Of a stretch of 64,000 nucleotides of DNA, positions 24,262 to 32,880 are shown in pieces. This DNA is from Hymenobacter roseosalivarius DSM 11622 (GTDB taxonomy: Bacteria; Bacteroidota; Bacteroidia; Cytophagales; Hymenobacteraceae), in contig NZ_FWWW01000072.1 in assembly GCF_900176135.1 (NCBI RefSeq), positions 1 to 64,000 on the forward strand, in the 5' to 3' direction. Made by a program: the position numbers and the translations under genes. The notes below the pieces were generated by a model. That model saw only the letters and a list, made by a program, of their open reading frames with translations. It searched no databases and had not been told where the DNA came from. The first letter of the stretch is position 1; each line of letters opens with the position of its first letter.

Positions 24262-25098
24262 TCAAGGATTGGCCCCAGCGCGAGCCACCACATTCAGGCG
24301 ATGCTTTAGCCCCTGATACTTATACATATCCACTTTCACGGCTCCCACAAACATCTCAGCCTGAATGAGAACCGGAATCTTGTTGCGGTCGTCGGAAAGG
24401 TAAACAGAAATGCCATCCTCCCCGCGGAAAAGCTTATTGGGGGGCATTTTGGGCACCAAGCGGATGGCACGGATAATACCGGCCTTGGTCTCTACGGTCT
24501 CGCGGCCCCTGTACACCACGTCCATGTTGTACACTTCATTGCTGAAAAAACCCTGTACCCGGATGACCTCGCCCACGCGGCGCTGATCGTAGTTGAGCGT
24601 TCGCAGAAAGTAGAAGCCACTGACTAGATCCTGCACATTCTCAGGTATTTTGTAGGTGCCACGCTTCACGGGGTCCTTTTCCTTCTTGCGCGACTCCACG
24701 CTGGCCATATTCTTAAAATGATCGAAATCAACGGTTTCGCGCTTGCGGTAGGTGTTCTCCTCAATGTTGCGGTAAAAGCGCTGAGGCAGGATGCTGGTCG
24801 TGTCGATGTGGGTGCGCCAGGTGTCGCGAACGCGCAGAAAGAAGTCGAAGGAGCCCAGGGTGCGGCCCGTTACGGTGGCCTGGTAGCAAGGGCGGTCGTT
24901 GATGCGCTGCAAAGAGCTGGATACCTCAATGGTAGCTTCCGCCGCGTTTATTAGTCCGTAATGCACTTTGTAGTGCATTTTCTCGCCCTTCACAAAGCTT
25001 GTATTCTTAATAGCGCGCGACCCATCAGCTGGCTGCCAGGCAAGCAACGCCAATAAAGGCAGCAGAAGCGGAAATAGCAGAAACCAGCGGCAAGTCAT
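24262..25098 (-). CDS. DUF3108 family secreted protein
   Basis: ATG 25098 (MTCRWFLLFPLLLPLLALLAW) starts a clear signal peptide; the open frame reaches 25131. The 278-residue product has the DUF3108 pattern: FVKGEKMHYKVHYGLINAAEATIEV, then VTGRTLGSFDFFLRVRDTWRTHIDTTSILPQRFYR, and a C-terminal YLSDDRNKIPVLIQAEMFVGAVKVDMYKY. The fold is a beta-rich lipocalin-like barrel; members are periplasmic and of unknown role. Ends just before the two-component operon but has its own -7 box. Confidence 0.88.
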   Translation of the reverse strand: MTCRWFLLFPLLLPLLALLAWQPADGSRAIKNTSFVKGEKMHYKVHYGLINAAEATIEVSSSLQRINDRPCYQATVTGRTLGSFDFFLRVRDTWRTHIDTTSILPQRFYRNIEENTYRKRETVDFDHFKNMASVESRKKEKDPVKRGTYKIPENVQDLVSGFYFLRTLNYDQRRVGEVIRVQGFFSNEVYNMDVVYRGRETVETKAGIIRAIRLVPKMPPNKLFRGEDGISVYLSDDRNKIPVLIQAEMFVGAVKVDMYKYQGLKHRLNVVARAGANP

Positions 25099-25151
25099 GA
25101 AGGGCAAACCAAAAAGTGATTCAATTGACACTAAGTCAAATGAAATGCCAG

Positions 25152-25159
25152 CAAATATA
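25152..25159 (-). promoter_or_regulatory. -7 promoter box (TATATTTG) of the DUF3108 gene
   Basis: A perfect TAnnTTTG on the minus strand about 54 bp before the ATG at 25098. Confidence 0.5.
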
Positions 25160-25285
25160 TCCTTAACCCCACAAAAGACCGGCGGGGCAAGACAACGGGA
25201 AACATCAGCACTTAAAAACGAGTTGCACGACGGCGCGGATTGCAGCTAACACTTAACGGCTTGGGAACATAGCTTATTGCTAAAC

Positions 25286-25321
25286 AAAAAAGCCCCCCAG
25301 ATGAGTTCTGGGGGGCTTTTT
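25286..25321. terminator. terminator after recA
   Basis: A-run plus GCCCCCCAG pairs with CTGGGGGGC plus T-run around an 8-nt loop. It is 24 bp past the recA stop codon on the minus strand. Both strands contain TGGGGGGCT. Confidence 0.9.
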
Positions 25322-25344
25322 AAGTTTGCAAAAAGTCAGAAAGC

Positions 25345-26424
25345 CTAGTCGTCGTCGTCGTCAGTCGATTCGTCGGTAGGAATGGCAGCCAGCGCGGCGG
25401 CCGGCTCACCTTTCACCATTGCCCGAATCTTGGCCTCGATTTCGTCGGCCAGCTCAGGGTTGTCGTGCAGAATGGTTTTCACGCCCTCACGGCCCTGGCC
25501 CAAACGGTCGCCGTTGTAGCTAAACCAAGAGCCCGACTTCGCGATGATGTTCATATCAACGCCCAGGTCGAGAATCTCGCCGACTTTGGAAATACCCTCG
25601 CCGTAGATGATGTCAAACTCCACCACTTTAAAGGGCGGCGCCACTTTGTTTTTGACCACCTTCACCTTGGTGCGGTTGCCGGTCACGTTGTCTTTGTCTT
25701 CCTTGATCTGGCCGATACGGCGGATATCCAAGCGCACGGAGGCGTAAAACTTCAGGGCATTACCGCCGGTCGTGGTTTCGGGCGTACCGAACATCACGCC
25801 GATTTTCTCGCGGAGCTGGTTGATGAAGATGCAGCAGCAGCCGGTCTTGTTGATGGTGCCGGTGAGCTTGCGCAGAGCCTGGCTCATCAGGCGGGCGTGC
25901 AAGCCTACTTTCGAGTCGCCCATGTCGCCCTCCAGCTCGCTTTTGGGCACCAGGGCGGCCACCGAGTCAATCACGATAATGTCGATAGCGCCGCTGGAAA
26001 TAAGCTGATCGGCGATTTCGAGGGCTTGCTCGCCGTTGTCGGGCTGCGAAATGAGCAGGTTTTCGGTGTTGATGCCCAGCTTCTCGGCGTAGGCGCGGTC
26101 GAAGGCGTGCTCGGCGTCGATGAATGCAGCCATGCCGCCTTTCTTCTGGGCTTCGGCAATGCAGTGCAGGGTAAGCGTGGTTTTACCGCTCGACTCCGGA
26201 CCATAGATCTCTACAACCCGGCCGCGGGGCAAACCACCGATGCCAAGGGCAATGTCCAGCCCGAGCGAGCCGGTGCTGATAGCAGGAATATCAACGACTT
26301 TGTTGTCGCTCAACTTCATGACGGTGCCTTTGCCGTAGCTTTTGTCCAGCTTATCCAGCGTGAGCTGGAGGGCTTTCATTTTTTCGGCGTTGGCGTTGAC
26401 AACTTTGTCAGTGGATGCAGCCAT
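25345..26424 (-). CDS. recA: recombinase RecA
   Basis: RecA, 359 residues, the strand-exchange protein of homologous recombination and the SOS coprotease. Walker A GPESSGKT is at residues 75-82. Walker B ([15 protein letters not shown]), the [14 protein letters not shown]1 region and the [37 protein letters not shown]2 block are all intact. The C-terminus ends in an acidic tail ([10 protein letters not shown]) typical of RecA. I saw no clear LexA box upstream. The terminator is at 25286. Confidence 0.99.
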   Translation of the reverse strand: MAASTDKVVNANAEKMKALQLTLDKLDKSYGKGTVMKLSDNKVVDIPAISTGSLGLDIALGIGGLPRGRVVEIYGPESSGKTTLTLHCIAEAQKKGGMAAFIDAEHAFDRAYAEKLGINTENLLISQPDNGEQALEIADQLISSGAIDIIVIDSVAALVPKSELEGDMGDSKVGLHARLMSQALRKLTGTINKTGCCCIFINQLREKIGVMFGTPETTTGGNALKFYASVRLDIRRIGQIKEDKDNVTGNRTKVKVVKNKVAPPFKVVEFDIIYGEGISKVGEILDLGVDMNIIAKSGSWFSYNGDRLGQGREGVKTILHDNPELADEIEAKIRAMVKGEPAAALAAIPTDESTDDDDD

Positions 26425-26613
26425 TAGAATGGGGTTGGGGTATAAATGCTTAGGTTTGGTGAAATTAGGCTTTTTAGGCCGTTTTTACAACTGTAAGAGC
26501 CGCTTTGTAAGGGGTGCTAACAGCTACTTTGGGTTGGCTTTAGGTAACATGAGGAGGCTATATTTTGTGCCCGCAATGCTAAAAAAATTTGCTGATTCTG
26601 GGAAAAATAAATA

Positions 26614-27804
26614 ATGCTAAAATTTTTGTCAAAGGTAGTCATTGATACCCAGATCAAACCGAATTTTTGGCGAGTATCCGGCCTGCTTTTTAGTCTGTTG
26701 CTAAACAGTTTTTCGGTTGTTGCCCAGCTCGATAATCACGCTTTTCAGTACTCACTGCCTGTTAAGCCCGAATACGAAGGCCAGCTTCGCGTGGCCGTGC
26801 AGGCATTCCTTTTTTCCAAGGATAACGAGTATTTCAACAAAATAGACGAGGGCCGAACCTATTACGGTACCCAGCTGGCGCCGCGCCTCGTGTATTTTCC
26901 TAACGCCAACATTCGGCTGGAGGCCGGCATTTTTTTATATAAAGACTACGGCACGTCGCGCCTGCGGCAGGTGCGGCCCGTGTTTACGGCCAAGTACCAA
27001 AATGGTCCCCACAGCCTGCTATTCGGTAATATCGAGGGGCACTTGCAGCACGGCTACATTGAGCCGCTGTTTGATTTTGAGCGCGTGATGACTAACCGGT
27101 TGGAAGAAGGCATGCAGTACAAGCTGCAAACCGACCGCGTGAAGCTGGATGCGTGGGTTGACTGGCAGCGGCAACAGTACCGGTTCAGCAACTTCCAGGA
27201 GCAGGTAGCGGGTGGCCTCACCTCCGAAATCACGGCTTACCAGGATTCGGCGGGCTGGCGGCTGGGCGTGGTGCCGTTGCAATTTCTGGCCATTCATCGT
27301 GGGGGGCAAATTGATACGATTGCCACCCCGCTCCAAACCATTTTCAACTTCGCTACCGGCCTGCGAGTGCGGCGCAAACTGCCACTAGGCTTTGTGCAGG
27401 CCCTGCATTTTGATGGGTACGTTACGCGCTTCACCGACTACTCATTTACCGAAGTCCTTCCCTATGACAAAGGCAACGGCCTGTACCTGAACGCGGGCGT
27501 GAATACGCGCCTCTCCAATATTATGCTCAGCTATTGGTCGGGCAATGGCTTTTTCGCGCCCCAGGGCGGACGGCTGTACCAATCCATTTCCAGCACCGTC
27601 AACAATTCCGATTTCACCCAGCGCCGCCGCGAGCTGCTTATTCTGCGCATGTTCAGCGACTTCCATTTGCCCGGCAACGTCATTCTGACGACGCGCTTCG
27701 AGCCATTCTATGACTTCAGACGCCGGCAGATAGAGTTTTCCTTCGGCGCTTATCTGAATTTCAACCAGGAGTTTATCCTGACTACCCTGCGTCGGGCCGA
27801 CTGA
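26614..27804 (+). CDS. putative outer-membrane beta-barrel protein (DUF2490-like)
   Basis: A 396-residue protein with an N-terminal signal segment (about residues 20-38, LLFSLLLNSFSVVAQL). After it come alternating aromatic/polar beta strands typical of outer-membrane barrels: GIFLYKDYGTSRLRQVRPVFTAKYQ, SLLFGNIEGHLQHGYIEP and TRFEPFYDFRRRQIEFSFGAYLNF. It ends ...LTTLRRAD. It resembles DUF2490-type porin-like proteins, but the match is loose. An AT-rich stretch with a TATATTTTG box precedes the ATG by about 50 bp. Confidence 0.7.
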   Translation: MLKFLSKVVIDTQIKPNFWRVSGLLFSLLLNSFSVVAQLDNHAFQYSLPVKPEYEGQLRVAVQAFLFSKDNEYFNKIDEGRTYYGTQLAPRLVYFPNANIRLEAGIFLYKDYGTSRLRQVRPVFTAKYQNGPHSLLFGNIEGHLQHGYIEPLFDFERVMTNRLEEGMQYKLQTDRVKLDAWVDWQRQQYRFSNFQEQVAGGLTSEITAYQDSAGWRLGVVPLQFLAIHRGGQIDTIATPLQTIFNFATGLRVRRKLPLGFVQALHFDGYVTRFTDYSFTEVLPYDKGNGLYLNAGVNTRLSNIMLSYWSGNGFFAPQGGRLYQSISSTVNNSDFTQRRRELLILRMFSDFHLPGNVILTTRFEPFYDFRRRQIEFSFGAYLNFNQEFILTTLRRAD

Positions 27805-27825
27805 AGGCCCCGAGCGAGTAGAGTG

Positions 27826-28383
27826 CTAAGAACGATCTAGCGCGAAGTATAGAATTTCAGACTTCTTCTCCGATGCGCGCGCAGGCCACAGGCGCGGTCG
27901 TGGGGGCAGAAGCCGGAAGCCGCCCGCTATGGCCACCGCGTAGCTGCGCGGATTATTCGCGCGGCATCGAATGATGAGACGGTCAGCGTTGATGATAGGA
28001 CTAAAGCCCAGCTTCACGGCCGCCATTAGCGCCTCACGAGCGTAGCCCTGCCCTTGGGCTTCGAGGGCCAGATAATAGCCGATTTCGGCCGTTACCGTTT
28101 TCGCCCAGGTAGGCTTCAAACTAATGTCGCCCAGGTATTGCCCCCCAGCCGTGTGCCAGATGCCCAGCACGAACATCCGCTTGGTGTGCCAGTCCTGCTC
28201 GAATGATTCCAGAATGCGGCCCGCGTCGGCGAGAGTGTGAACCGCAGCTAGCCGGGCTGGGAAAGCTTCCTCCAAGCGGTTCCGGTCCTTTGCAAGCACG
28301 GCAAAAAACAGGGCTTCATCGGACGGTACATAGGGCCGCAACATGAGGCGAGGCGTGAGCAGGGGCAGGTCGGCGGCGGACAT
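27826..28383 (-). CDS. GNAT N-acetyltransferase (RimJ/RimL type)
   Basis: A 185-residue GNAT acetyltransferase, acetyl-CoA dependent. The N-terminal TPRLMLRPYVPSDEALFFAVL is the RimL-type opening. The acetyl-CoA loop is in EIGYYLALEAQGQGYAREALMAAVKLGF, with a Q-G-Q-G-Y-A variant of the usual Q/RxxGxG/A. The C-terminal IIRCRANNPRSYAVAIAGGFR supplies the last strand. The substrate could be a ribosomal protein N-terminus or a small amine. It converges with the barrel gene at 27804, only 21 bp apart. Confidence 0.88.
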   Translation of the reverse strand: MSAADLPLLTPRLMLRPYVPSDEALFFAVLAKDRNRLEEAFPARLAAVHTLADAGRILESFEQDWHTKRMFVLGIWHTAGGQYLGDISLKPTWAKTVTAEIGYYLALEAQGQGYAREALMAAVKLGFSPIINADRLIIRCRANNPRSYAVAIAGGFRLLPPRPRLWPARASEKKSEILYFALDRS

Positions 28384-28559
28384 AAGTCGTCGGAAGCGAG
28401 GCAGGCTTACCTACGCGCAAACAAGGCTGATGGATGATAGAGGTAGGGCATTAGTAACTCTGGGGGGCAAATCCCGTTTGTTTTAAACGATCAACAAATA
28501 AGTCGGAGGGGCCTTACCCTTCATTAGCTACCTATTACTCAACCTTACTCCTACATGCT

Positions 28560-29444
28560 ATGAAAAGAAGACTGGAAGGCAAAGTAGCCATCGTAACCGG
28601 CGGCGGTGCCGGCATTGGCGAAGCTATCTGTAAGCGCTTTGCTCAGGAAGGCGCGGCCGTGGTAGTCGTGGGCCTCGACACGGACCCCGTGCGCGAGGTA
28701 GTGGATGATATTCAGGCCCGTGGCGGGCGGGCTATTGGTTTTTTGGGTGATATTTCCCGGCAGGAAGCCGCAGAAGAGTGCGTAAAGCTGGCCCTGCACG
28801 ACTTTGGCAAGCTGGATATTCTGATTAACAATGCCGGCGTGTTTCCGGCCACCGCCGAGCTGGATAAGTACCCCGTGGAGGCCTTTGAATACATGATCAA
28901 ACACAACATCTACTCTGTGTTCATGATGAGCCGCGCCGCGCTGCCTCACCTGCAAAAGAGTCGGGGCAATATCGTGTCGGCCGGCTCGGAGGCCGGGCAG
29001 ATGGGCTCGCCCATGATTACGCCCTATGGTGGCACCAAGGCCTGGGTGATGACCTTCTCGCGCGGTTTGGCCGTGGAGCAGGCCAAGCACGGCGTCCGGG
29101 TAAACTGCGTCGGCCCCGGCCCGATCGACACGGCTTGGACGCATAAGGAAACGGGCCCAATGGACTCGAAAATGGAGAAAAATACCGTGAATGGCGTTCC
29201 GATGGGGCGGCGCGGCACCCCGGAAGAAGTAGCTAACGTGTATCTGTTTCTGGCTTCCGACGAGGCTAGCTACGTGACGGGTGCCACCTACTTCGTGGAT
29301 GGCGGCGTAACGCTTTCTAAAAGCCTGTCAGGTGAGGAAGTGCCCGCCCACCTGAAGAAAGAGCCCACCGACGGCCTCCACCTCCAGCACGAAAAGGACG
29401 GCCACACCAAAGTAAAGTCGGAATACCAAGCGAAGATGCAGTAA
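28560..29444 (+). CDS. short-chain dehydrogenase/reductase
   Basis: Classical SDR oxidoreductase, 294 residues. NAD(P)-binding GGGAGIG (residues 14-20), the NNAG motif in ILINNAGVFPATAEL, catalytic Tyr156 and Lys160 (PYGGTKAW) after the Ser-containing NIVSAGSEAGQM. The C-terminal GATYFVDGGVTLSKSL is standard, followed by about 30 extra charged residues (EEVPAHLKKEPTDGLHLQHEKDG). The Asp after strand 2 (VVVVGLD) favours NAD. The substrate is unknown; related proteins reduce 3-oxoacyl groups or sugars. Confidence 0.92.
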   Translation: MKRRLEGKVAIVTGGGAGIGEAICKRFAQEGAAVVVVGLDTDPVREVVDDIQARGGRAIGFLGDISRQEAAEECVKLALHDFGKLDILINNAGVFPATAELDKYPVEAFEYMIKHNIYSVFMMSRAALPHLQKSRGNIVSAGSEAGQMGSPMITPYGGTKAWVMTFSRGLAVEQAKHGVRVNCVGPGPIDTAWTHKETGPMDSKMEKNTVNGVPMGRRGTPEEVANVYLFLASDEASYVTGATYFVDGGVTLSKSLSGEEVPAHLKKEPTDGLHLQHEKDGHTKVKSEYQAKMQ

Positions 29445-29471
29445 GCTGAGCTACAGTCTTCCCGGATAGTT

Positions 29472-29520
29472 TACAACAAAAAAAGCCCCCTAGAACAGTC
29501 TGGGGGGTTTTTTTGTTGTA
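29472..29520. terminator. long bidirectional terminator between convergent genes
   Basis: A stem of about 19 bp (TACAACAAAAAAAGCCCCC with its complement, one G-T mispair) closes a short loop. It separates the SDR gene (+) and the gene at 29543 (-). Confidence 0.85.
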
Positions 29521-29542
29521 GAGAAGATAAAAAAGCAATTGC

Positions 29543-29998
29543 CTACTTCTTGGGGCCGACCTGAAGGCTGGTACTGGCAGCAGCCGGGTGCTGGTACTGC
29601 AAGGGGCTGCCCAGGGCCTGCTGAATACGCATCACATTGACCTGCCGGGCAGCTTCGTTGAAAAACTCCAGCCGGCGAATAAGCATTTCCTTCACCAGCA
29701 TACGCCCCTCAGGCGTGCGCATGATGGATTTCTTGTCTTCCAACAGGCGGCGCATAATGCCTTCCGTCTCCGACTCGTGGCGCATGTACTGGTCGCGGAA
29801 CTCAGCCAGACGAGCCAAACCCTCGGTGGTGAGGCGGTACTGCGCGCCACCCTGGTTTAGCACCTCACTGAGCACGTATACTTCCAGCGGCAGGGAGGTG
29901 GCCAGCGTAGTAGTGCGCAAATCGAGGCCCGCCTGCAACGCATCCAGAATAATAGCAATGTTGCGCTCGAATTGCTGGTAATAACCGGAAGCTTCCAT
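29543..29998 (-). CDS. conserved hypothetical helical protein
   Basis: A 151-residue, soluble, helix-rich protein starting MEASGYYQQFERNIAIILDALQ. Charged helices follow (LARLAEFRDQYMRHESETEGIMRRLLEDKK, VKEMLIRRLEFFNEAARQVNVMRI) and a short disordered tail. No motif or signal peptide. It is upstream of the MoxR gene on the same strand, separated by a TTAAC-rich repeat region. Its function is unknown. Confidence 0.7.
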   Translation of the reverse strand: MEASGYYQQFERNIAIILDALQAGLDLRTTTLATSLPLEVYVLSEVLNQGGAQYRLTTEGLARLAEFRDQYMRHESETEGIMRRLLEDKKSIMRTPEGRMLVKEMLIRRLEFFNEAARQVNVMRIQQALGSPLQYQHPAAASTSLQVGPKK

Positions 29999-30002
29999 TA
30001 TT

Positions 30003-30113
30003 TCAATTAACGGTTAATATTTATCATTTAACAGCCTTGCTGGCGTTTCATTTAACATTTAAAGGAATCTTGGCTGGTTGATAGCCACCTGTTAAATGTT
30101 ACTTGTTAAATGA
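30003..30113. repeat. TTAAC-rich intergenic repeat related to the 23.3-kb inverted repeat
   Basis: The gap upstream of the hypothetical gene holds several copies of TCATTTAACA/TGTTAAATGA in both orientations (for example near 30024 and 30103). They share their units with the inverted repeat at 23320-23455. The arms are not cleanly paired here, so this may be a decayed copy. Confidence 0.55.
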
Positions 30114-30114
30114 C

Positions 30115-31080
30115 TTAAAGGAGTTCTTTTACAATCTGCTCCACCGAAATGCCTTCGGCTTCCGCTTTGAAATTACGAACCAGGCGGTGCCGTAGAATAG
30201 GCAGCGCTACGGCCCGCACGTCCTCGATATCGGGCGAGTATTTGCCGTTGAGCAAGGCGTTGCATTTAGCCCCCACAATGAGGTGCTGCGAGGCCCGCGG
30301 CCCGGCGCCCCACTCCAGCAGTTGCGTAGCCCGCGCCGCGCCCCGATCCGTATTCGGGCGGGTTTTGTGCACCAGGCTCACGGCGTATTCTACCACATTG
30401 TCGGCCACGGGTACGCGGCGCACCAAATGCTGAAACGCTTGAATGTCATCGCCGTGCAATATTTTGCTCACCGTGGGGCGATGGTCAGACGTCGTGTTTT
30501 TCACGATTTGCAGCTCGGCCTCATAGCTGGGATAGCCCAGCTGAATATTGAACATGAAGCGGTCGAGTTGGGCTTCGGGCAGGGGATAGGTGCCTTCCTG
30601 CTCAATCGGGTTCTGGGTGGCCAGCACGAAGAAAGGCCGCTCCAGCGGGTAGCGCTGCCCGGCCACCGTTACCGAATATTCCTGCATGCTTTCCAGCAAC
30701 GCCGCCTGCGTTTTGGGTGGTGTCCGGTTAATCTCATCGGCCAGCACTATGTTGGCAAATACAGGTCCTTTCACAAAATGAAAATCCCGCTGCTGGTTCA
30801 TGGTTTCCGAGCCCACGATGTCGGAAGGCATCAGGTCAGGAGTGAACTGAATGCGGTTGAACGAGAGGTCTAGTGAGTCGGCAATGGTCTGGATGAGCAG
30901 GGTTTTGGCCAGGCCCGGTACACCTACCAGCAAGCAATGACCCTGCGAAAACACGGCCGTAAGCACCAGGCGTACTACCTCATCCTGACCAATAATAATT
31001 TTGCCGATTTCCTGCCGCAGGGCTTGGTAAGACTGGGCCAGCGCGTCGGCAGCTTCTTTATCGGAAGAGAAATTTCGCAT
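30115..31080 (-). CDS. MoxR-family AAA+ ATPase
   Basis: ATG 31080 (MRNFSSDKEAADALAQSYQ) is preferred over the open frame to 31176, because the region above it is a long inverted repeat. The 321-residue product has Walker A GVPGLAKT, Walker B ANIVLADEINRTPPKTQAALLE, the pre-sensor AATQNPIEQEGTYPLPEAQLDRFMF and a C-terminal lid domain. MoxR ATPases act as chaperones for von-Willebrand-type partners (Bat proteins). A BatD gene is in this window at 62530 but is far away. Confidence 0.93.
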   Translation of the reverse strand: MRNFSSDKEAADALAQSYQALRQEIGKIIIGQDEVVRLVLTAVFSQGHCLLVGVPGLAKTLLIQTIADSLDLSFNRIQFTPDLMPSDIVGSETMNQQRDFHFVKGPVFANIVLADEINRTPPKTQAALLESMQEYSVTVAGQRYPLERPFFVLATQNPIEQEGTYPLPEAQLDRFMFNIQLGYPSYEAELQIVKNTTSDHRPTVSKILHGDDIQAFQHLVRRVPVADNVVEYAVSLVHKTRPNTDRGAARATQLLEWGAGPRASQHLIVGAKCNALLNGKYSPDIEDVRAVALPILRHRLVRNFKAEAEGISVEQIVKELL

Positions 31081-31099
31081 GTAAGGGTAGGGGAGACAT

Positions 31100-31177
31100 G
31101 AGTACAAAGAAGTGAGAGGCGAGACTTTGTTTTGATAGCACGTCAGAACAAAGTCTCGCCTCTCACTTCTCTGCACT
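31100..31177. repeat. inverted repeat between the MoxR and SurA-like genes
   Basis: Perfectly complementary 24-bp arms at 31108-31131 and 31147-31170, separated by 15 bp. The pairing extends outward with two mismatches to 31100 and 31177. The arm core reads AGTGAGAGGCGAGACTTTG. It fills nearly all of the gap between the two minus-strand genes. Confidence 0.9.
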
Positions 31178-31187
31178 CGCTTCTAAC

Positions 31188-32576
31188 TTAATTAACCGTA
31201 TTGAGCAGCTTGCAGCCAGCGTACTGCGGGTCTACCTCAATATAGACGTCGCCACGGTTCTTCTTGAACCACTCATCCAGTGCCTTGTTTTTCTTCTCAT
31301 TGAGAGCAGCAGCGGCGATTTTTTGGTAGTCGTCCTGCAGGTTGGCCTGGTGGGGTGGGTTGTTCGATTTCAGCCACAGAATACGCATGGCGTCCTTGCC
31401 GTCGTCTGTGCGGTAGGGCATGGGCGGCGTAATACTGCCCACTTTCATGGTATCAATAATGAAGAAAATGGCTGGGTCAATCTTGTCTAGGGGCAGATAG
31501 TTGCTCCGGTCCTGGGGATTCTGAATCAGGCCGCCGTTGCCGCTGGTATTTTTGTCGTCCGATACGTCTTTGGCCGCTTTGGCAAACGTGACACTATCGG
31601 CGAGAATGCGTTTGCGAACTTTGCTGAGCTGAACAGCTGCCTCGCTTACGTCGGAGGTGCCAGTAGCGGGCTTTAGCAGGATGTGGCGGGTGCTGAACGT
31701 CTCGCCTTTGCGCTCGATGAGCTGGATAAGGTGAAAGCCAAACTGCGACTCCACGATAGGCGACAGTTGACCCGGTTCCAGCCGCAAAGCCGCCGCCTCG
31801 TACTCCGGCACCAGCTCGCGGCGCTTAAAAAAGCCTAAGTAGCCACCTTGGGCCGCCGAGCCAGGATCTTGGGAAAACTCCTTAGCCAGCTTCTCAAAGT
31901 CTTCCCCTGCCTGAATACGGGCGCGGATATCGTTGAGCTTGGCCTGCGCTTCCTGCTTGACCTTCTGATTAACCTGGGCAAATTTAATAATCTGACCTAC
32001 CTCAACTTCGGTAGAATAGTAAGGCAAGCTATCCTTCGGGATACGGCTGAAAAACTGCCGTACCTCGCGGGGCGTCACGGTTACTTTGCCGGAAATCTCT
32101 TCCTGCATTTTCTGCTGAATAAGCTGCTCTTTCACCTGGGGCCGCAAGTCGTCCTTCAACTGCTTAATGGGCTTTTTGTAGTACTCTTCCAGCTTTTGCT
32201 CTGAGCCAATTTGCTGCACGAAGTACGCCATGCGCCGGTCGAGCTCACCTTTTACCTGGTCGTCTTCGACTACCACGGAGTCAACCTCCGCTTTGGCCAG
32301 CATGAGCTTATTGAGCACGATGCTTTCCAGAATCTGGCACTTCACGTCCGGGGGCAACGGTTTGCCCTCGGCCCGCGCTACTTCCTGCTGATAGATATTT
32401 TCGAGGTCGGAGCGCAGCACAATCTGGTTGTCCAACTTCACAATGATGGCGTCTACGGTTTGGCGACCTACCGGCCGAGCCACGCCCAACTGAGCGAAAC
32501 CAACGCTAACCGCACCCACTAGCAAGCTGCCGCTTAACAGCGCCACCCGAGCCGCCGTACGAAATAATTGAGTCAT
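31188..32576 (-). CDS. SurA-like periplasmic peptidyl-prolyl isomerase
   Basis: A 462-residue chaperone/foldase with signal peptide (VALLSGSLLVGAVSVGFAQ). A SurA N-terminal helical domain follows (VDAIIVKLDNQIVLRSDLENIYQQEV). The first parvulin domain, around residues 185-300, contains YSTEVEVGQIIKFAQV and GDFEKLAKEFSQDPGSAAQGGYLGFFKR. A second, shorter parvulin-like segment starts at TFSTRHILLKPATG. It assists folding of outer-membrane barrels. It lies upstream of MoxR in transcription order and downstream of another parvulin gene. Confidence 0.92.
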   Translation of the reverse strand: MTQLFRTAARVALLSGSLLVGAVSVGFAQLGVARPVGRQTVDAIIVKLDNQIVLRSDLENIYQQEVARAEGKPLPPDVKCQILESIVLNKLMLAKAEVDSVVVEDDQVKGELDRRMAYFVQQIGSEQKLEEYYKKPIKQLKDDLRPQVKEQLIQQKMQEEISGKVTVTPREVRQFFSRIPKDSLPYYSTEVEVGQIIKFAQVNQKVKQEAQAKLNDIRARIQAGEDFEKLAKEFSQDPGSAAQGGYLGFFKRRELVPEYEAAALRLEPGQLSPIVESQFGFHLIQLIERKGETFSTRHILLKPATGTSDVSEAAVQLSKVRKRILADSVTFAKAAKDVSDDKNTSGNGGLIQNPQDRSNYLPLDKIDPAIFFIIDTMKVGSITPPMPYRTDDGKDAMRILWLKSNNPPHQANLQDDYQKIAAAALNEKKNKALDEWFKKNRGDVYIEVDPQYAGCKLLNTVN

Positions 32577-32810
32577 GTAATTCAGAAAATAAGAGACCAG
32601 GCAGCAAAGAAGGCCTAGCCCAACGGCTATCGAAACGCGAAAAGCCGCCGGTAAATTTCAACATAAATCCCTTCTCCGGCAAAAAGCTGGTTTCAGGGCC
32701 AGAAAAGAGCGTTTCGAGATAAAGAGACCTTGTTGACGGCTAACGTTGCGTGCCTGCCTAACTTTTAGCGGGCAATAGTAAAGACCGTGCTTAGTCTATA
32801 GCCTCAATGA
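32577..32810. other. intergenic region with no gene seen
   Basis: Between the two parvulin genes. No plausible coding region; the only clear element in the full gap is the terminator at 32811. The promoter of the SurA-like gene should lie here, but I see no convincing TAnnTTTG on the minus strand. Confidence 0.6.
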
Positions 32811-32863
32811 AAAATGCCCCCCAGAAATCAACATCCATTGTTGAGCGCTCCGGGAGGCATTTT
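32811..32863 (-). terminator. terminator of the double-parvulin lipoprotein gene
   Basis: AAAATGCCCCCCAG at the left pairs with CCGGGAGGCATTTT at the right. A nested CAACATCCATTGTTG hairpin lies inside. Read on the minus strand it ends in a T-run, 18 bp past the stop codon at 32881. Confidence 0.7.
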
Positions 32864-32880
32864 CAGTCAGATCTACCCAC

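Noticed and set aside
25465..26427. A 320-codon open frame on the plus strand opposite recA
   Set aside because: It is entirely within recA in antisense, a shadow of GC-rich codon use, and has no recognisable motifs.
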